A DNA stretch of 64,000 nt. It comes from Meconema thalassinum (taxonomy: Eukaryota > Arthropoda > Insecta > Orthoptera > Tettigoniidae). A model generated the notes under the pieces. That model saw nothing but the letters and a program-made list of their open reading frames with translations, did not search any database and was not told the DNA's origin. Below are positions 45,462-54,914 of this stretch, piece after piece. Made by a program: the position numbers and the translations under genes. The first letter of the stretch is position 1; every line of letters begins with the position of its first letter. The stretch covers positions 232,514,797 through 232,578,796 of the forward strand of contig OX336396.1 of assembly GCA_946902985.2 (NCBI GenBank), read 5' to 3'.

Positions 45462-45965
45462 TTCCCGTAGCATCACTCGAAGTTCTTCCAAGGACTCAGG
45501 AACACGTCTTCTTACAATTCTCCCCAGAATATCCCACACTTGCTCGTTGGGGTTCATATCTGGACTACGGGCAGGCGACAACAAAGTCTGGATCCCCACT
45601 TTTTCCAGGTACTACTGCACACAACGAGCAACATGGGGGCGTGCATTATCTTGCATAAGGCTAATTGCACCCCAATAAAAGGAGAAAAATTTCTTCAACG
45701 TACCTGTGGGATATGGGCAGATGACCTCGTAGTTTCGCCCCTTAAAACAACAATAACTAACTAACTACCTTTGGGAAGTGAGAGCACCATTTTCTATGAA
45801 AACAAGCTCTGTCCTAGCCTCTAAGCAGATACCTTTCCAAACCATGACTGATCCTCCTTGAAATGATGTTCAAGAAGAGAAGGTAACAGGGGAATACCTC
45901 TCCAGTTCTCCTCCATACTCTTCCCCATCCATCAGGTTCTCATCTGAGAAGAGTGAAAAAGTTAA

Positions 45966-46386
45966 GTGTTGAGTTCTTTTCCACCTGAGTGTATTTACAC
46001 ATGCATAATATTTATATGCACATCGCAAACATTATAATACAACATTAGCTTAGGCTATGGAATAGACTGACCTTCTCAAATAACGAGATTCACAGCGAAT
46101 CATATGTACAAACATTAACAAAGACAGGCTATACAAAGTATAGCAAAATATATTTTTAAATATGTGTATAATTTTAAATCTAATGATGGCCGCATGACGG
46201 TCGAAACGCTTAATCCTAAAATTTCCCCTTTATCAGTGAATAATATAAATACAATTTTTCAAGAAAGTGTGCCTAATTAGGCTAAATCGTGTTGACCGAC
46301 TGTAAAAGGAAACTCGTAGCTTGTGCAGGCAACACTGAAAATATAGCTACACATATGAAATAAGTACGGAAACTATGTCCCTAAGA
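45966..46386. other. AT-rich sequence with foldback-family fragment
   Basis: At 46180-46207 CTAATGA, T, GGCCG-CATGA-CGGTC, GAAAC is a third, mutated hammerhead-like motif with its own covarying helix II. GTGTTGACCGACTG at about 46290 is the family's outer end. Confidence 0.55.
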
Positions 46387-47810
46387 AACAAGTAGTTCCG
46401 GGAAGAACTATACAGCCTATTTTCATATATCCTGCTCATGTTAATTGTCTCTATCAACATACAAAATTTCAGTTTAATTGCTTTAACAGATTCGTAGATA
46501 TTGAGAACCGTCTAAATATTTCAGATGATCGCCAGGATGGATTTTTATTTTTGTACTATTACATTAAGATTATTGTGTACGTGTGGTATTCAAACTTCAA
46601 TCGCATGATTAGAACACAAGAAGTAAAAACGAGATTTTAAAAGTACGCACACCAGCCATCTTGTGAATATGCAAACAATTGAAATAAATTACATGCCAGT
46701 GGATCAACATTTGTATAAGCATTTAACGTGCAACTTTTCACGGCACTCGGATAGTTAATTCGCGAGAAACGTCCATTTAAATACTTATACTTCGCGTCGC
46801 CGCCATGTTGGATTTGTGCTCACCAGGTTACTGAAAGTCCTATTGGTGAACATATGTTCATAGTCTCTATGAACATAAAAAATTCAGTTTGGTTGCTGTA
46901 AAAGATTCATAGATATTGAGAACCGTCTAAATATTTCGGAAGCTCGCCATTTAGGATTGTTATATGCATAGGCCATAGAGTTATGTACCATTCAAGGACA
47001 ATTATTGCCTATCTTCATTATTCAAACTTTCACTTCGATCGCATGATTACGACACAAGAATAAAAACTTAATTTTAAAATTTCGCACAGCCGCCATCTTG
47101 AGGTTATGTAAACAATTCAATTAATTAGATGGCAGTGCATTACAATCTGCAAAATCATTTACTGTACCACATTTCACTGCGCTCAGAGAGTTAAATCACA
47201 AGAAAAGTCTATTAAAATATTTCAAATTCGCTTGGTCGCCATGTTCGTTTTGTACTTTACAGATTTATGAAATATACATAGGTATACCTGTATCAGTACC
47301 CTTTATCACCGTACAAAATTGCAGGGTGATATCTGTAATAGTTTCGGAGATATAGAATGTCAGTGAAATATTTCGCACAGCCGCCATTTTGAGGTTATGT
47401 ATACAATTGAACTAAATTAGACTCCAGTGCATTACAATGTGTATAAACATTTCCTGTACCAAGTTTCATTACATTTAGATAGTTAAATCGCGAGAAACGT
47501 CTATTTAAAAGTCTCAAATTCGCTTGACCGCCATGTTGGTTTAATAGTCACCAGGTTTTTGAAAGTCTCATAGGTGAACTTCTAGTAGTGCCCTTTATCA
47601 CCGTACACAATTTCAGGGCGATATCGGTAATAGCTTCGGAGATATTGAATGCTAGTGAAATATTTCGCACAGTCGCCATGTTGGATTGGTGAGACGTAAC
47701 AAAATTTGAAGGGCACGGTCGAGGTCGCCGGGAATAGTGCTATGAACTTACCGAGTTTCATTGAAATCGCTCCAGCCGTTTAGATTTTATTAGGGACACA
47801 CACACACACA

Positions 47811-47850
<40 letters not shown>

Positions 47851-47918
47851 GCACACACACACGGACAAAAGGTGATCTCATAAGCCTATTTTTTTTTTTT
47901 CAAAATTGAAAATAGGCT
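46387..47918 (+). mobile_element. HINE-like element, copy A, full length
   Basis: Starts AACAAGTAGTTCCGGGAAG, contains the repeated CGCCATGTTGGATT modules, a CA/CT microsatellite (47793-47862), GGTGATCTCATAAG and a terminal hairpin AGCCTATTTT / GAAAATAGGCT. The flanks are A-rich on both sides (CCTAAG and AAAAATAC), consistent with insertion between two A/T bases and no target duplication. Confidence 0.8.
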
Positions 47919-48031
47919 AAAAATACACACTCAGGATGGTCAATGTCAACGCCGGGTTTCAACCCCAGAACACTGAACTTACATCTTCCCTCTGCAGTTA
48001 TGTAACATGATTTTAACGTGTTTCGTTACTA

Positions 48032-49496
48032 CACACATCAAAAAAAGTTTTGCATCACCTCGGTTCCCAGATCTCCGGCATATAGACGTTGACTGTGTAT
48101 ATTGTATCCAAGATACAGTCCCTTTGACTGTTCATAGATGTCACTAAAACTGCTCAAAGATGTAAACAACCATGCATGAGCAGGGCCTATTAGACGGAGG
48201 GGGTACGACAGCCGATCAGTTCCAGTCATTCCACCAGGACGAAGGTACGCTGCTCATGTTGTCTGTAGTTCTACCATGCCTAGAAGGTCAATACCGCAGT
48301 TCGATCGCGTCCGCATTGTTACTTTGTGTCAAGAAGGGCTCTCAACAAGGGAAGTTTCCAGGCGTCTCAGAGTGAACCAAAGCGATGTTGTTCGGACATG
48401 GAGGAGGTACAGAGATACAGGAACTGTCGATGACAAGCTTCGCTCAGGCCGCCCAAGGGCTACTACTGTAGTGGATGACCGCTACTTACGGATTGCCGCT
48501 CGGAGGAACCCTGACAGCAATGCCACCATGTTGAATAATGCGTTTCGTTCAGCCACAGGACGTCGTGTTTCAACTCAAACTGTGCGCAATAGGCTGCATG
48601 ATGCGCAACTTCACTCCCGACGTCCATGGCGAGGTCCAGCTTTGCAACCCCGACACCATGCAGCGCGGTACAGATGGGCCCAACAACATGCTGAATGGAC
48701 CCCACGGAATTGGCATCACGTTCTCTTCACCGATGAGTGTCGCATATGCCTTCAACCAGACAATCGTCGGAGACGTGTTTGGAGGCACCCTGGTCAGGCT
48801 GAACGTCTTAGACACACTGTCCAGCGAGTGCAGCAAGGTGGTGGTTCCCTGATGTTTTGGGGTGGCATTATGTGGGGCCGACGTACGCCACTGGTGGTCA
48901 TGGAAGGCTCCGAAACGGCTTTACGATACCTGAATGACATCCTCCGACCCATAGTGCAACCATATCGGCAGAATATTGGAGAGGCATTTGTCTTCATGGA
49001 CGACAATTCTCGACCTCATCGTGCACATCTTGTGAATGCGTTCCTTCAAGATAACGACATCGCTCGACTACAGTGGCCAGCATGTTCGCCAGACATGAAC
49101 CCTATCGAACATGCCTGGGATATGTTGAAAAGGGCTGTTTATGGACGTCTTGACCCACCAACCACTCTGAGAGATTTACGCCAAATTGTCGTTGAGGAGT
49201 GGGACAATTTGGACCAACAGTGTCTTGATGAACTTGTGGATAGTATGCCACGGCGAATACAGGCATGCATCAATGCAAGAGGACGTGCTACTGGGTATTA
49301 GAGGTAGTGGTGTGTACTGCAATCTGGACCACAAATGCTGAAAGTCTAGCTGTATGATGGTACAACATGCAATGTGTGGGTCTCATGAGCAATAAAACGA
49401 GCTGAAATGTTGTTTGTGTTGATCTCTATTCCCTTTGTATTTAACGGTTCCGGAACTCTTGGAACCGAGGTGATGCAAAACTTTTTTTGATGTGTG
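48032..49496 (+). mobile_element. Tc1 transposon, apparently complete (1,465 bp)
   Basis: TA dinucleotides at 48030-48031 and 49497-49498 flank perfect inverted repeats beginning CACACATCAAAAAAAG and continuing TTTTGCATCACCTCGG (about 36 bp). One intact transposase gene lies between them. Perfect TIRs, TA target and an unbroken frame indicate a very recent insertion. Confidence 0.95.
48276..49301 (+). CDS. Tc1-type DDE transposase, intact
   Basis: A 341-residue enzyme, the usual length for Tc1 transposases (about 340), acting in the nucleus to cut the element at its TIRs and insert it at TA. Two helix-turn-helix motifs form a paired-like DNA-binding region (about 8-125), linked by SGRPRAT, the GRPR-like AT-hook. 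The catalytic DD34E triad is visible: Asp in LFTDEC (about 151), Asp in FMDDNSRPH and Glu in DMNPIEHAWD, with exactly 34 residues between the second Asp and the Glu. GGSLMFWGGI, the glycine-rich box, lies between. The start MPRRSIPQFDR fits the family. There is no stop or frameshift, so it may be active. Shorter overlapping frames on both strands are shadows. Confidence 0.95.
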   Translation: MPRRSIPQFDRVRIVTLCQEGLSTREVSRRLRVNQSDVVRTWRRYRDTGTVDDKLRSGRPRATTVVDDRYLRIAARRNPDSNATMLNNAFRSATGRRVSTQTVRNRLHDAQLHSRRPWRGPALQPRHHAARYRWAQQHAEWTPRNWHHVLFTDECRICLQPDNRRRRVWRHPGQAERLRHTVQRVQQGGGSLMFWGGIMWGRRTPLVVMEGSETALRYLNDILRPIVQPYRQNIGEAFVFMDDNSRPHRAHLVNAFLQDNDIARLQWPACSPDMNPIEHAWDMLKRAVYGRLDPPTTLRDLRQIVVEEWDNLDQQCLDELVDSMPRRIQACINARGRATGY

Positions 49497-49501
49497 TACG
49501 T

Positions 49502-49994
49502 TGCTACGTATAATATACTCGTAAATAGATATTAGTGAAATTCCATACACTTTCTCTAAAGAATCAATTACTCTATCGTATCACTTTACGATATGTACTC
49601 TTAACCGTGAGAAATACCGTAGTTAAAATTCCCATCTCACGGCTTTTGCTGTGTTACGTTTAACCTTGAAACCCAGGAAAAGAACAATTACGCTACCTAA
49701 CAGACAGATTCCATAAAGTGCAACTAAAACGAGACTTATGCTCCTAAAACCGCAGCTAAAGGGGCAATTCAAAGAACTTCCTGTTTGTATAAAAGGACGA
49801 CATAAAGCTCTGTTTGCTACTTACCGTGGCATTGGAGTACGTATTGAGACTTCTAATTCATAGCTCCTGTGCCAAGTAGACTAACTTACTGTATTTCAGG
49901 TATGAAGCCAGGAATAGGGTACATTTCATTTTGAACAATTGATTACAATAACATTGTGAGGTTTGAAGCCATTTTTCAGTGTTGCCTAAGTAAA
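49502..49994. other. Unassigned sequence
   Basis: No recognised gene or repeat. Confidence 0.4.
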
Positions 49995-50097
49995 CAAAAG
50001 TTTGGTGCTTTTCAGTCGGTCAACATGAATGTACCCAAATAGAGCTGGGTTATGCCCTAATCCTGAAATAAATTACATAAGATTAATAAATACACTA

Positions 50098-50138
50098 GGA
50101 TGACCAGTTTCGATCGTCAAGCGATCATCATCAGATCC
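50098..50138 (-). ncRNA. Hammerhead ribozyme-like motif, left arm
   Basis: Mirror image of the 50493-50533 motif with the same core CTGATGA ... GAAAC and helix I GGAT/ATCC. Confidence 0.5.
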
Positions 50139-50492
50139 ATTACACTTAGGCTATAACATCTATGTTTGAGACTACAGGAGAAAAATATATACAATATGTA
50201 CAATTATTTAGTTGCAGTGTTGGTAATGCAACTGTCGGTGTATGTTAAATGTGGTATGTCTAATGTTAGGTGAACTTCTAAAATAGTGGTGAAAATCCGG
50301 AATTTGTCTGTTAGGGGCGATTATATGGTTTTACAAAATCAACTATGGTTGTACTATAGTACTATAGTCAACTATAGCTGGTGCCTGAGGAAACACGCAA
50401 GTGCTTCAAGTTCCAGTTAAGGAGACAACTCGATAAGTATAAGCTTGTATTATTTCAGTACACATAATACTTTGGTCGACAGTAAGTGTAAT

Positions 50493-50533
50493 GGATCTGA
50501 TGATGATCGCTTGACGATCGAAACTGGTCATCC
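50493..50533 (+). ncRNA. Hammerhead ribozyme-like motif, right arm
   Basis: Order: helix I GGAT (50493-50496), core CTGATGA, helix II GATCG-CTTGA-CGATC, core GAAA, minimal helix III AC-TG-GT, cleavage triplet GTC (50527-50529), helix I partner ATCC. Very short helix III is known for hammerheads of Penelope-like elements. One unpaired T between CTGATGA and helix II departs from the standard fold. Related copies at 32987 and 46180 change helix II on both sides, which supports RNA structure. Confidence 0.55.
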
Positions 50534-50642
50534 TAGTGTGTTTATTAATCTTATGTAATTTATTTCAGGATCAGGGCATAACCCAGCTCTATTTGGGTAC
50601 ATTCGTGTTGACCGACTGAAAAGCACCAAACTTTTGATTACA

Positions 50643-51045
50643 ATAATAATAATAATAATAATAATAATATCGTATGGCCTCGGATGCCGGGCGCAAGCTT
50701 TGTAATTTGACACCCAGAGGGTAGCTTGCATGTCGAATTTCGTTGTTCCTTGAATCACTATGAAAGTCAAGGAGGTTAGATATCTAAGCTCCTTGAACAC
50801 TATAGCGCTTTCTAGTAGAGAAATGAGGAACTTTGTGTTGGCGGAAACTCCCGAGATTAATTTTGCCATTATGAACTCGGCCTACTGAATCCAAATGGGT
50901 TCTTTGACATGCCAACAGCGTATGCCATGCGTGTCGTAGTTTTGCCGCCTTTCAAAAATCACTTACCATGGTCAGGAGCGAATCTGCAATCTTGAGGTTA
51001 GTAGACCGACATGTTATCCACTCACCCACCCTGGCAAGCATTGAT
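50643..51045 (-). repeat. (AAT)n tail and tRNA-derived SINE (third family)
   Basis: On the minus strand the SINE begins at about 51045 (GTGGGTGAGTGGATAACATG; box B ATTCGCTCCTGAC) and ends in its (ATT)n tail at 50643-50669. This copy is close to 7425-7803. Confidence 0.85.
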
Positions 51046-51071
51046 TACAATTATAGCTGTTGATTCATTGA

Positions 51072-51124
<53 letters not shown>

Positions 51125-51395
51125 GGTCACAGAGGAACCTTCATGCTCTATGGGTTAATAGTACACGATAAAACTTAACCCCAAAATCACGTAAAAAATC
51201 CAGTCTACACTCGATGAAGTTGATTTGAGGAATACAATTTAGTGAGCACCGTATGTTAAACTATGAACTACGATACACACTGACCTGTTTCCAAGCTGGA
51301 ATACAATTCTCTCTTCCACAAATAACAATTTTTTCGATAAATACACCAGTACGCACAAGCACACTGTATGTCAAACATGGCCACCACAACAATCC

Positions 51396-51438
<43 letters not shown>

Positions 51439-51440
51439 GT
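51072..51440. repeat. Two (AAT)n microsatellites with unassigned DNA between
   Basis: (AAT)n at 51074-51124 and 51397-51436. The 270 bp between has no coding signal. Confidence 0.85.
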
Positions 51441-51599
51441 GAGTTTTTATGCATTTCTACACTGCTTGCATGTTCTCAACTTTGGTGAATTGCGTGAATA
51501 TTTAACACAAAGAGGTCGATTAAGATCTGATAGTACCAATGCAGGTTAAGGATAACTCGTCTCACTCATTCGATATCAGCATCAAAAGCATCGACAAAA

Positions 51600-51772
51600 C
51601 TTACAAGAAATGATTAACTAGACTATTAATCATTTAGGGTAGGTAGGACTCTTCAGCCGTAGTGAAGGCAACCTGCCTAGGGGATGAAAACCCCGAAATC
51701 AAACTCATTGCAGCAGCGTCTGTCCCGCAGCGGGCGGCTGCTAACGACGTCTGATCCCCATGTTAGGGGCGG
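51600..51772 (+). mobile_element. 5' part of a LINE, left of the BEL insertion
   Basis: GGTAGGACTCTTCAGCCG, GAAGGCAACCTGCCTAGG, GGGGATGAAAACCCC (a short hairpin) and GCAGCGGGCGGCTGC (another) are structured 5' UTR-like text. Joining across the BEL target duplication at GGCGG leads to 63090, about 45 bp before the LINE start codon. The exact 5' end is uncertain. Confidence 0.55.
51768..51772. other. BEL target-site duplication, left
   Basis: GGCGG, repeated at 63085-63089. Five bases is normal for BEL/Pao. Confidence 0.9.
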
Positions 51773-54649
51773 TGGTGTATTCTTTGAATACACGGTACCT
51801 GAGATATAATTTTTATTGCTCCTTGCATGTTCATTTCTTCCTTTCTCTTTGTCAAACACCAACAGTGATCTTTTGTTTTCTCCTTGATAGGCAAATCTCT
51901 TATGTCTTCATAAGTCTGTTCTAGATATATAACTTCTGTGACCCACCTAGCGTCACCTCGCAGCGAATCTCTGAAGCTCCTCAACTCTTCCTGGTGCTAG
52001 AGGACTTACTTATCCATTTGGCCACCAGATCCTGTTACCATCGCCAGCTATTTTCTCCTTGAGCAAGAGGACTACGTCTACTTCTTTACTCACCATGCTG
52101 CGCTAGTATCATCTGTTATCAACTCTTAGAAGATCAGCTCAGCAAGAGATTAATTTTTTGTTTTAAAGTTGGCAATGTTTATATGTTCTCCTTTTGTCTC
52201 CTACCCCCCACTCCTTCCCCCTTTCTTGGTCCCTCCGTGCTCCATTGAGCAGCTCTCACTTCTCAGTCTGCAGTTGACTCGGTCAGTCAAAGCTCCGCTC
52301 GAGCTAGCCTCCTCAAACCAAGAGGCTCACCCTCTTCTACGCCATGTTGGCTAAGTAGTCATCAACGGAAACTTCGACTTCAACATGAAATCAAGATAAG
52401 TACCATTTTAAAAGTTTTAACCTCATCTTCATGGTTTTAACTTCCAAGTGCTTTAATTATAATTTATAGACAGTGTGAAATTATTTACTTTGGGGCAAAA
52501 ATCATTCTTCGTGGGATTTGCCATGTTGAGCTTTTGCTTGTATAAGCCAACCTTACTAAAAAAGAGCTTTTCTTAAGCTATTCAAAGAGAAATCCTCTCG
52601 CTACGTGGGATATTATCTAATACCCGCTGTCTATAATTATAAAGCTAGTTCCTCCGTTGGATTTTCTCAACCCCATTTTCTGCTAAGGTCGTTCTGGAAC
52701 CTTCGAGATCTTGTACTCTACCTGCGAGTCTTGCCGTCAAGTATTGTTCACACACTTGAGAATATGCTAGTTAAAATGAGGAATCTTCCTTAAATTACTG
52801 CAATAGCGAACTTTCTTCCCCCGTTGGAACATTCTATGGCGCATTTAATTGTAAATCACAACTTTTTCAAGAAATAGACTCTCACCTATATAGTGCAATC
52901 AGTTATTTCCATAATTGCAATAACTTTCTTTCTCATAAACTTCAGTGTTTCTACATGAACTTTGCATCAATCTTTACAGACTATAGTGATAATCAGTGCT
53001 TGCTCCACGTTTCTACCGCGTCGCGATCGTCCGGTTATATTAAATACGCCCATGAACATTGATCCTATATCCCAATGATCTTTCCTCAACCTTCTACTAA
53101 CCACCATTATTAATAAAATTGTAATTTTCTATAAGGCGTCACTCACGAAGTGCCCTTCCAACTTTGCTAGTTTAACATTAATTAAATTCTGCATAATTGC
53201 TTGTGTGATACAAGTTTTAAATCATATTGTTCCTTTCCTATAATCAGGGAAAACAATTCTTTAAACTCTTGAGCGAGTCATGTTCAGGTTTCACGAAATG
53301 GAAACTGTCCCATTTGGCGAGTGATTCCTGCTCATACTTGGGAAGTCTAGAACTTTCCTTTTCACTTTCTTCAGGTTTCACAGTAAGTGACCTGCCCTCT
53401 TTTGTATAATTCTCATATAGTAATTCTGTATAAATATAAGAAGTTGTAGGAACTTCTATCTTATTTTTCATGTTTTATTATTGTTACATTCGAAGTTGTC
53501 ATTTTCTCTGGAACATTCTCTCAAGAATTTCTTAAGGTACACTTTTTGTACTACAATTCACTTTCCAACTTTAATTACTTCATTGTTTATTTGTTTAAAT
53601 CTTATAAAGATTTTAAAAACCTGTAAGGTTTGAAACCTTGTAAATTGTCAATTGCCTGGAGCAACCGTTTAATGTTGAGAGGTCTGCGACCCTATTTGTT
53701 AAAAAGTTCAAATGAACTATGTTTGTCAAAATTATATTGCATAATTGTTAATTTTCTCAAACTTCTTCTAATTGTAAAATAAATGAATCGTTTCCCTTCG
53801 CTTTTTCATTTGCGAATACAAAGTTTAGGCAAAATCCTGTCTTCCTTGACTCTCCTCACTCAATGACATTAAAATCATTAATAGGGCTTTCACCATTTGT
53901 TGCATTTGAGCAAGAACTCTTAATTTTCACCTCACTAAAGTTCTTTTTAGCTTTAATAGCTAATTCTAATTGGCCAGTAAGGCAAGTAAAGCTCGCTAAG
54001 CCAGCTACCTGCTTGTGGAGACCCTCTCCGAAAACTTATGGTCAGTTTTCTAAAAGATAAGTGTTTCTTTTTGTCTAAACTTTTAGCCGGCTCCTCGCTG
54101 AGTAAAAGCTTAGCCATTTCCCAATGCAACCATTGGTTCATTTACCAAGATTACTCCATAAGGCATAATCCTTTATCATTTTCCTTCTTAGAGACACTTG
54201 GTCGCCCTTACAGGAACTCCATAATTTTGGAAATTAAAAATACCAAAACTGAGTTAAATCATTGGCATTCTTCGAATTACTTTGTAAAACCTAATTTCTT
54301 TGAGAAGACATACAGTAAATTTGTTCCTCTCAGCCTTGCCAGACCATCACTCTTCCCCATAGTAGTTTTATATATGCTTGAGAGGGATTATACGAAAGCC
54401 ACTCTCTTGCAAACCGCCCAAGTTCTATCTGTGTTTCTCGTCAGCTTAGACCAAGTCCTTACTCATTTTAGGTATCCGAAAGCGGATTTTCGGTGGCAAC
54501 CACCTTTAAGTGTGTTTAAAACTAAACTTATTAATTTTGTGGGACTCTCCTCCTATTTTCTATCCTTTTTCTCCAATCCAAAATCTACTTCCTTTTCTTA
54601 ATCATCTTCCCTTGGTGGGTGGGTTATTCCTCAGCCTATAAACTACCCA
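51773..54649 (+). repeat. 5' LTR (2,877 bp)
   Basis: Starts TGGTGTATTC, ends ACTACCCA. At the very start GTGTATTC-TTT-GAATACAC is a perfect 8-bp hairpin. It is pyrimidine-rich, long for BEL/Pao, and holds an AATAAA at about 53778 and a 187-codon frame (54038-54601) identical in the other LTR. It should carry the promoter and poly(A) signals. I cannot place TATA or the start site with confidence. Confidence 0.9.
54038..54601 (+). CDS. LTR-internal open frame, function unknown
   Basis: 187 codons, MVSFLKDKCFFLSKLLAG... onwards, ending just before the LTR end; the same frame occurs at 62473-63036. No domain is recognised. It has hydrophobic segments and many Ser, Phe and Leu, as expected from T-rich DNA. 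The recent origin of both LTRs makes identity weak evidence for selection. It may be a genuine accessory frame or chance. Confidence 0.25.
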   Translation: MVSFLKDKCFFLSKLLAGSSLSKSLAISQCNHWFIYQDYSIRHNPLSFSFLETLGRPYRNSIILEIKNTKTELNHWHSSNYFVKPNFFEKTYSKFVPLSLARPSLFPIVVLYMLERDYTKATLLQTAQVLSVFLVSLDQVLTHFRYPKADFRWQPPLSVFKTKLINFVGLSSYFLSFFSNPKSTSFS

Positions 54650-54654
54650 AAATT

Positions 54655-54672
54655 TGGTACCAGAAACCAAAG
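54655..54672 (+). promoter_or_regulatory. Candidate primer binding site
   Basis: TGGTACCAGAAACC begins five bases after the LTR; TGG pairs with the CCA end of a tRNA. I did not identify the tRNA. Confidence 0.55.
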
Positions 54673-54914
54673 AGAGTCCATTTGCTATGTCCATTGTTTG
54701 TCAAGTGTCATTTGACAATACTTTGCAAATTTTTAATATCTGCTTTGGATTTTTCAGCTATAACTACATCATGCAAAGCCTGAGAACGGGAAAGTGGCCG
54801 CTCCTGTCTCCTTTGGTGTGTCCCATTCTTTCTACCCATCCGCTGCTGCAAACTTGACAGAATCTCCAAGGTTCTACAGTTTCGTGAGTTGTATTTCAAT
54901 TTATTCTCTTTATC

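Larger units (their letters stand above)
44495..45965 (-). pseudogene. Tc1-like transposase, decayed and split by an insertion
   Basis: On the minus strand from 45965: DGWGRVWRRTGERYSPVTF, GGSVMVWKGI, QDNARPHVARC (second catalytic Asp), SPARSPDMNPNEQVWDIL (catalytic Glu) and RRRVPESLEELRVMLRE. The frame stops at the duplicated TTCCCGTAGCAT at 45462-45473 and resumes after the second copy at 44645-44656 with EWVRIPQEDIATFI, SMPQRLQELR. Several stops and a SINE-tail insertion (about 45660-45770) break the rest. The N-terminal DNA-binding domain and TIRs are not seen. It is unrelated in detail to the intact element at 48 kb, so it represents another Tc1 lineage. Confidence 0.8.
49995..50636. mobile_element. 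Foldback element with 154-bp arms and two opposed hammerhead-like motifs
   Basis: The left arm 49995-50148 and right arm 50483-50636 are inverted copies with about three mismatches. They begin CAAAAGTTTGGTGCTTTTCA, continue GTCGGTCAACA and end at TCCATTACACTTA. A central 334 bp has no coding signal. Orphan ends of the family occur near 7191, 14108, 16195 and 46290. No target duplication is clear (flanks GTAAA and ATTAC). Paired inverted terminal repeats with a hammerhead core recall the terminal repeats of Penelope-like retroelements, but a palindromic DNA MITE is the simpler reading. Confidence 0.8.

Noticed and set aside
48463..49006. Minus- and plus-strand frames of 70-104 codons over the Tc1 gene
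   Set aside because: Shadows of the 341-codon transposase in other frames.
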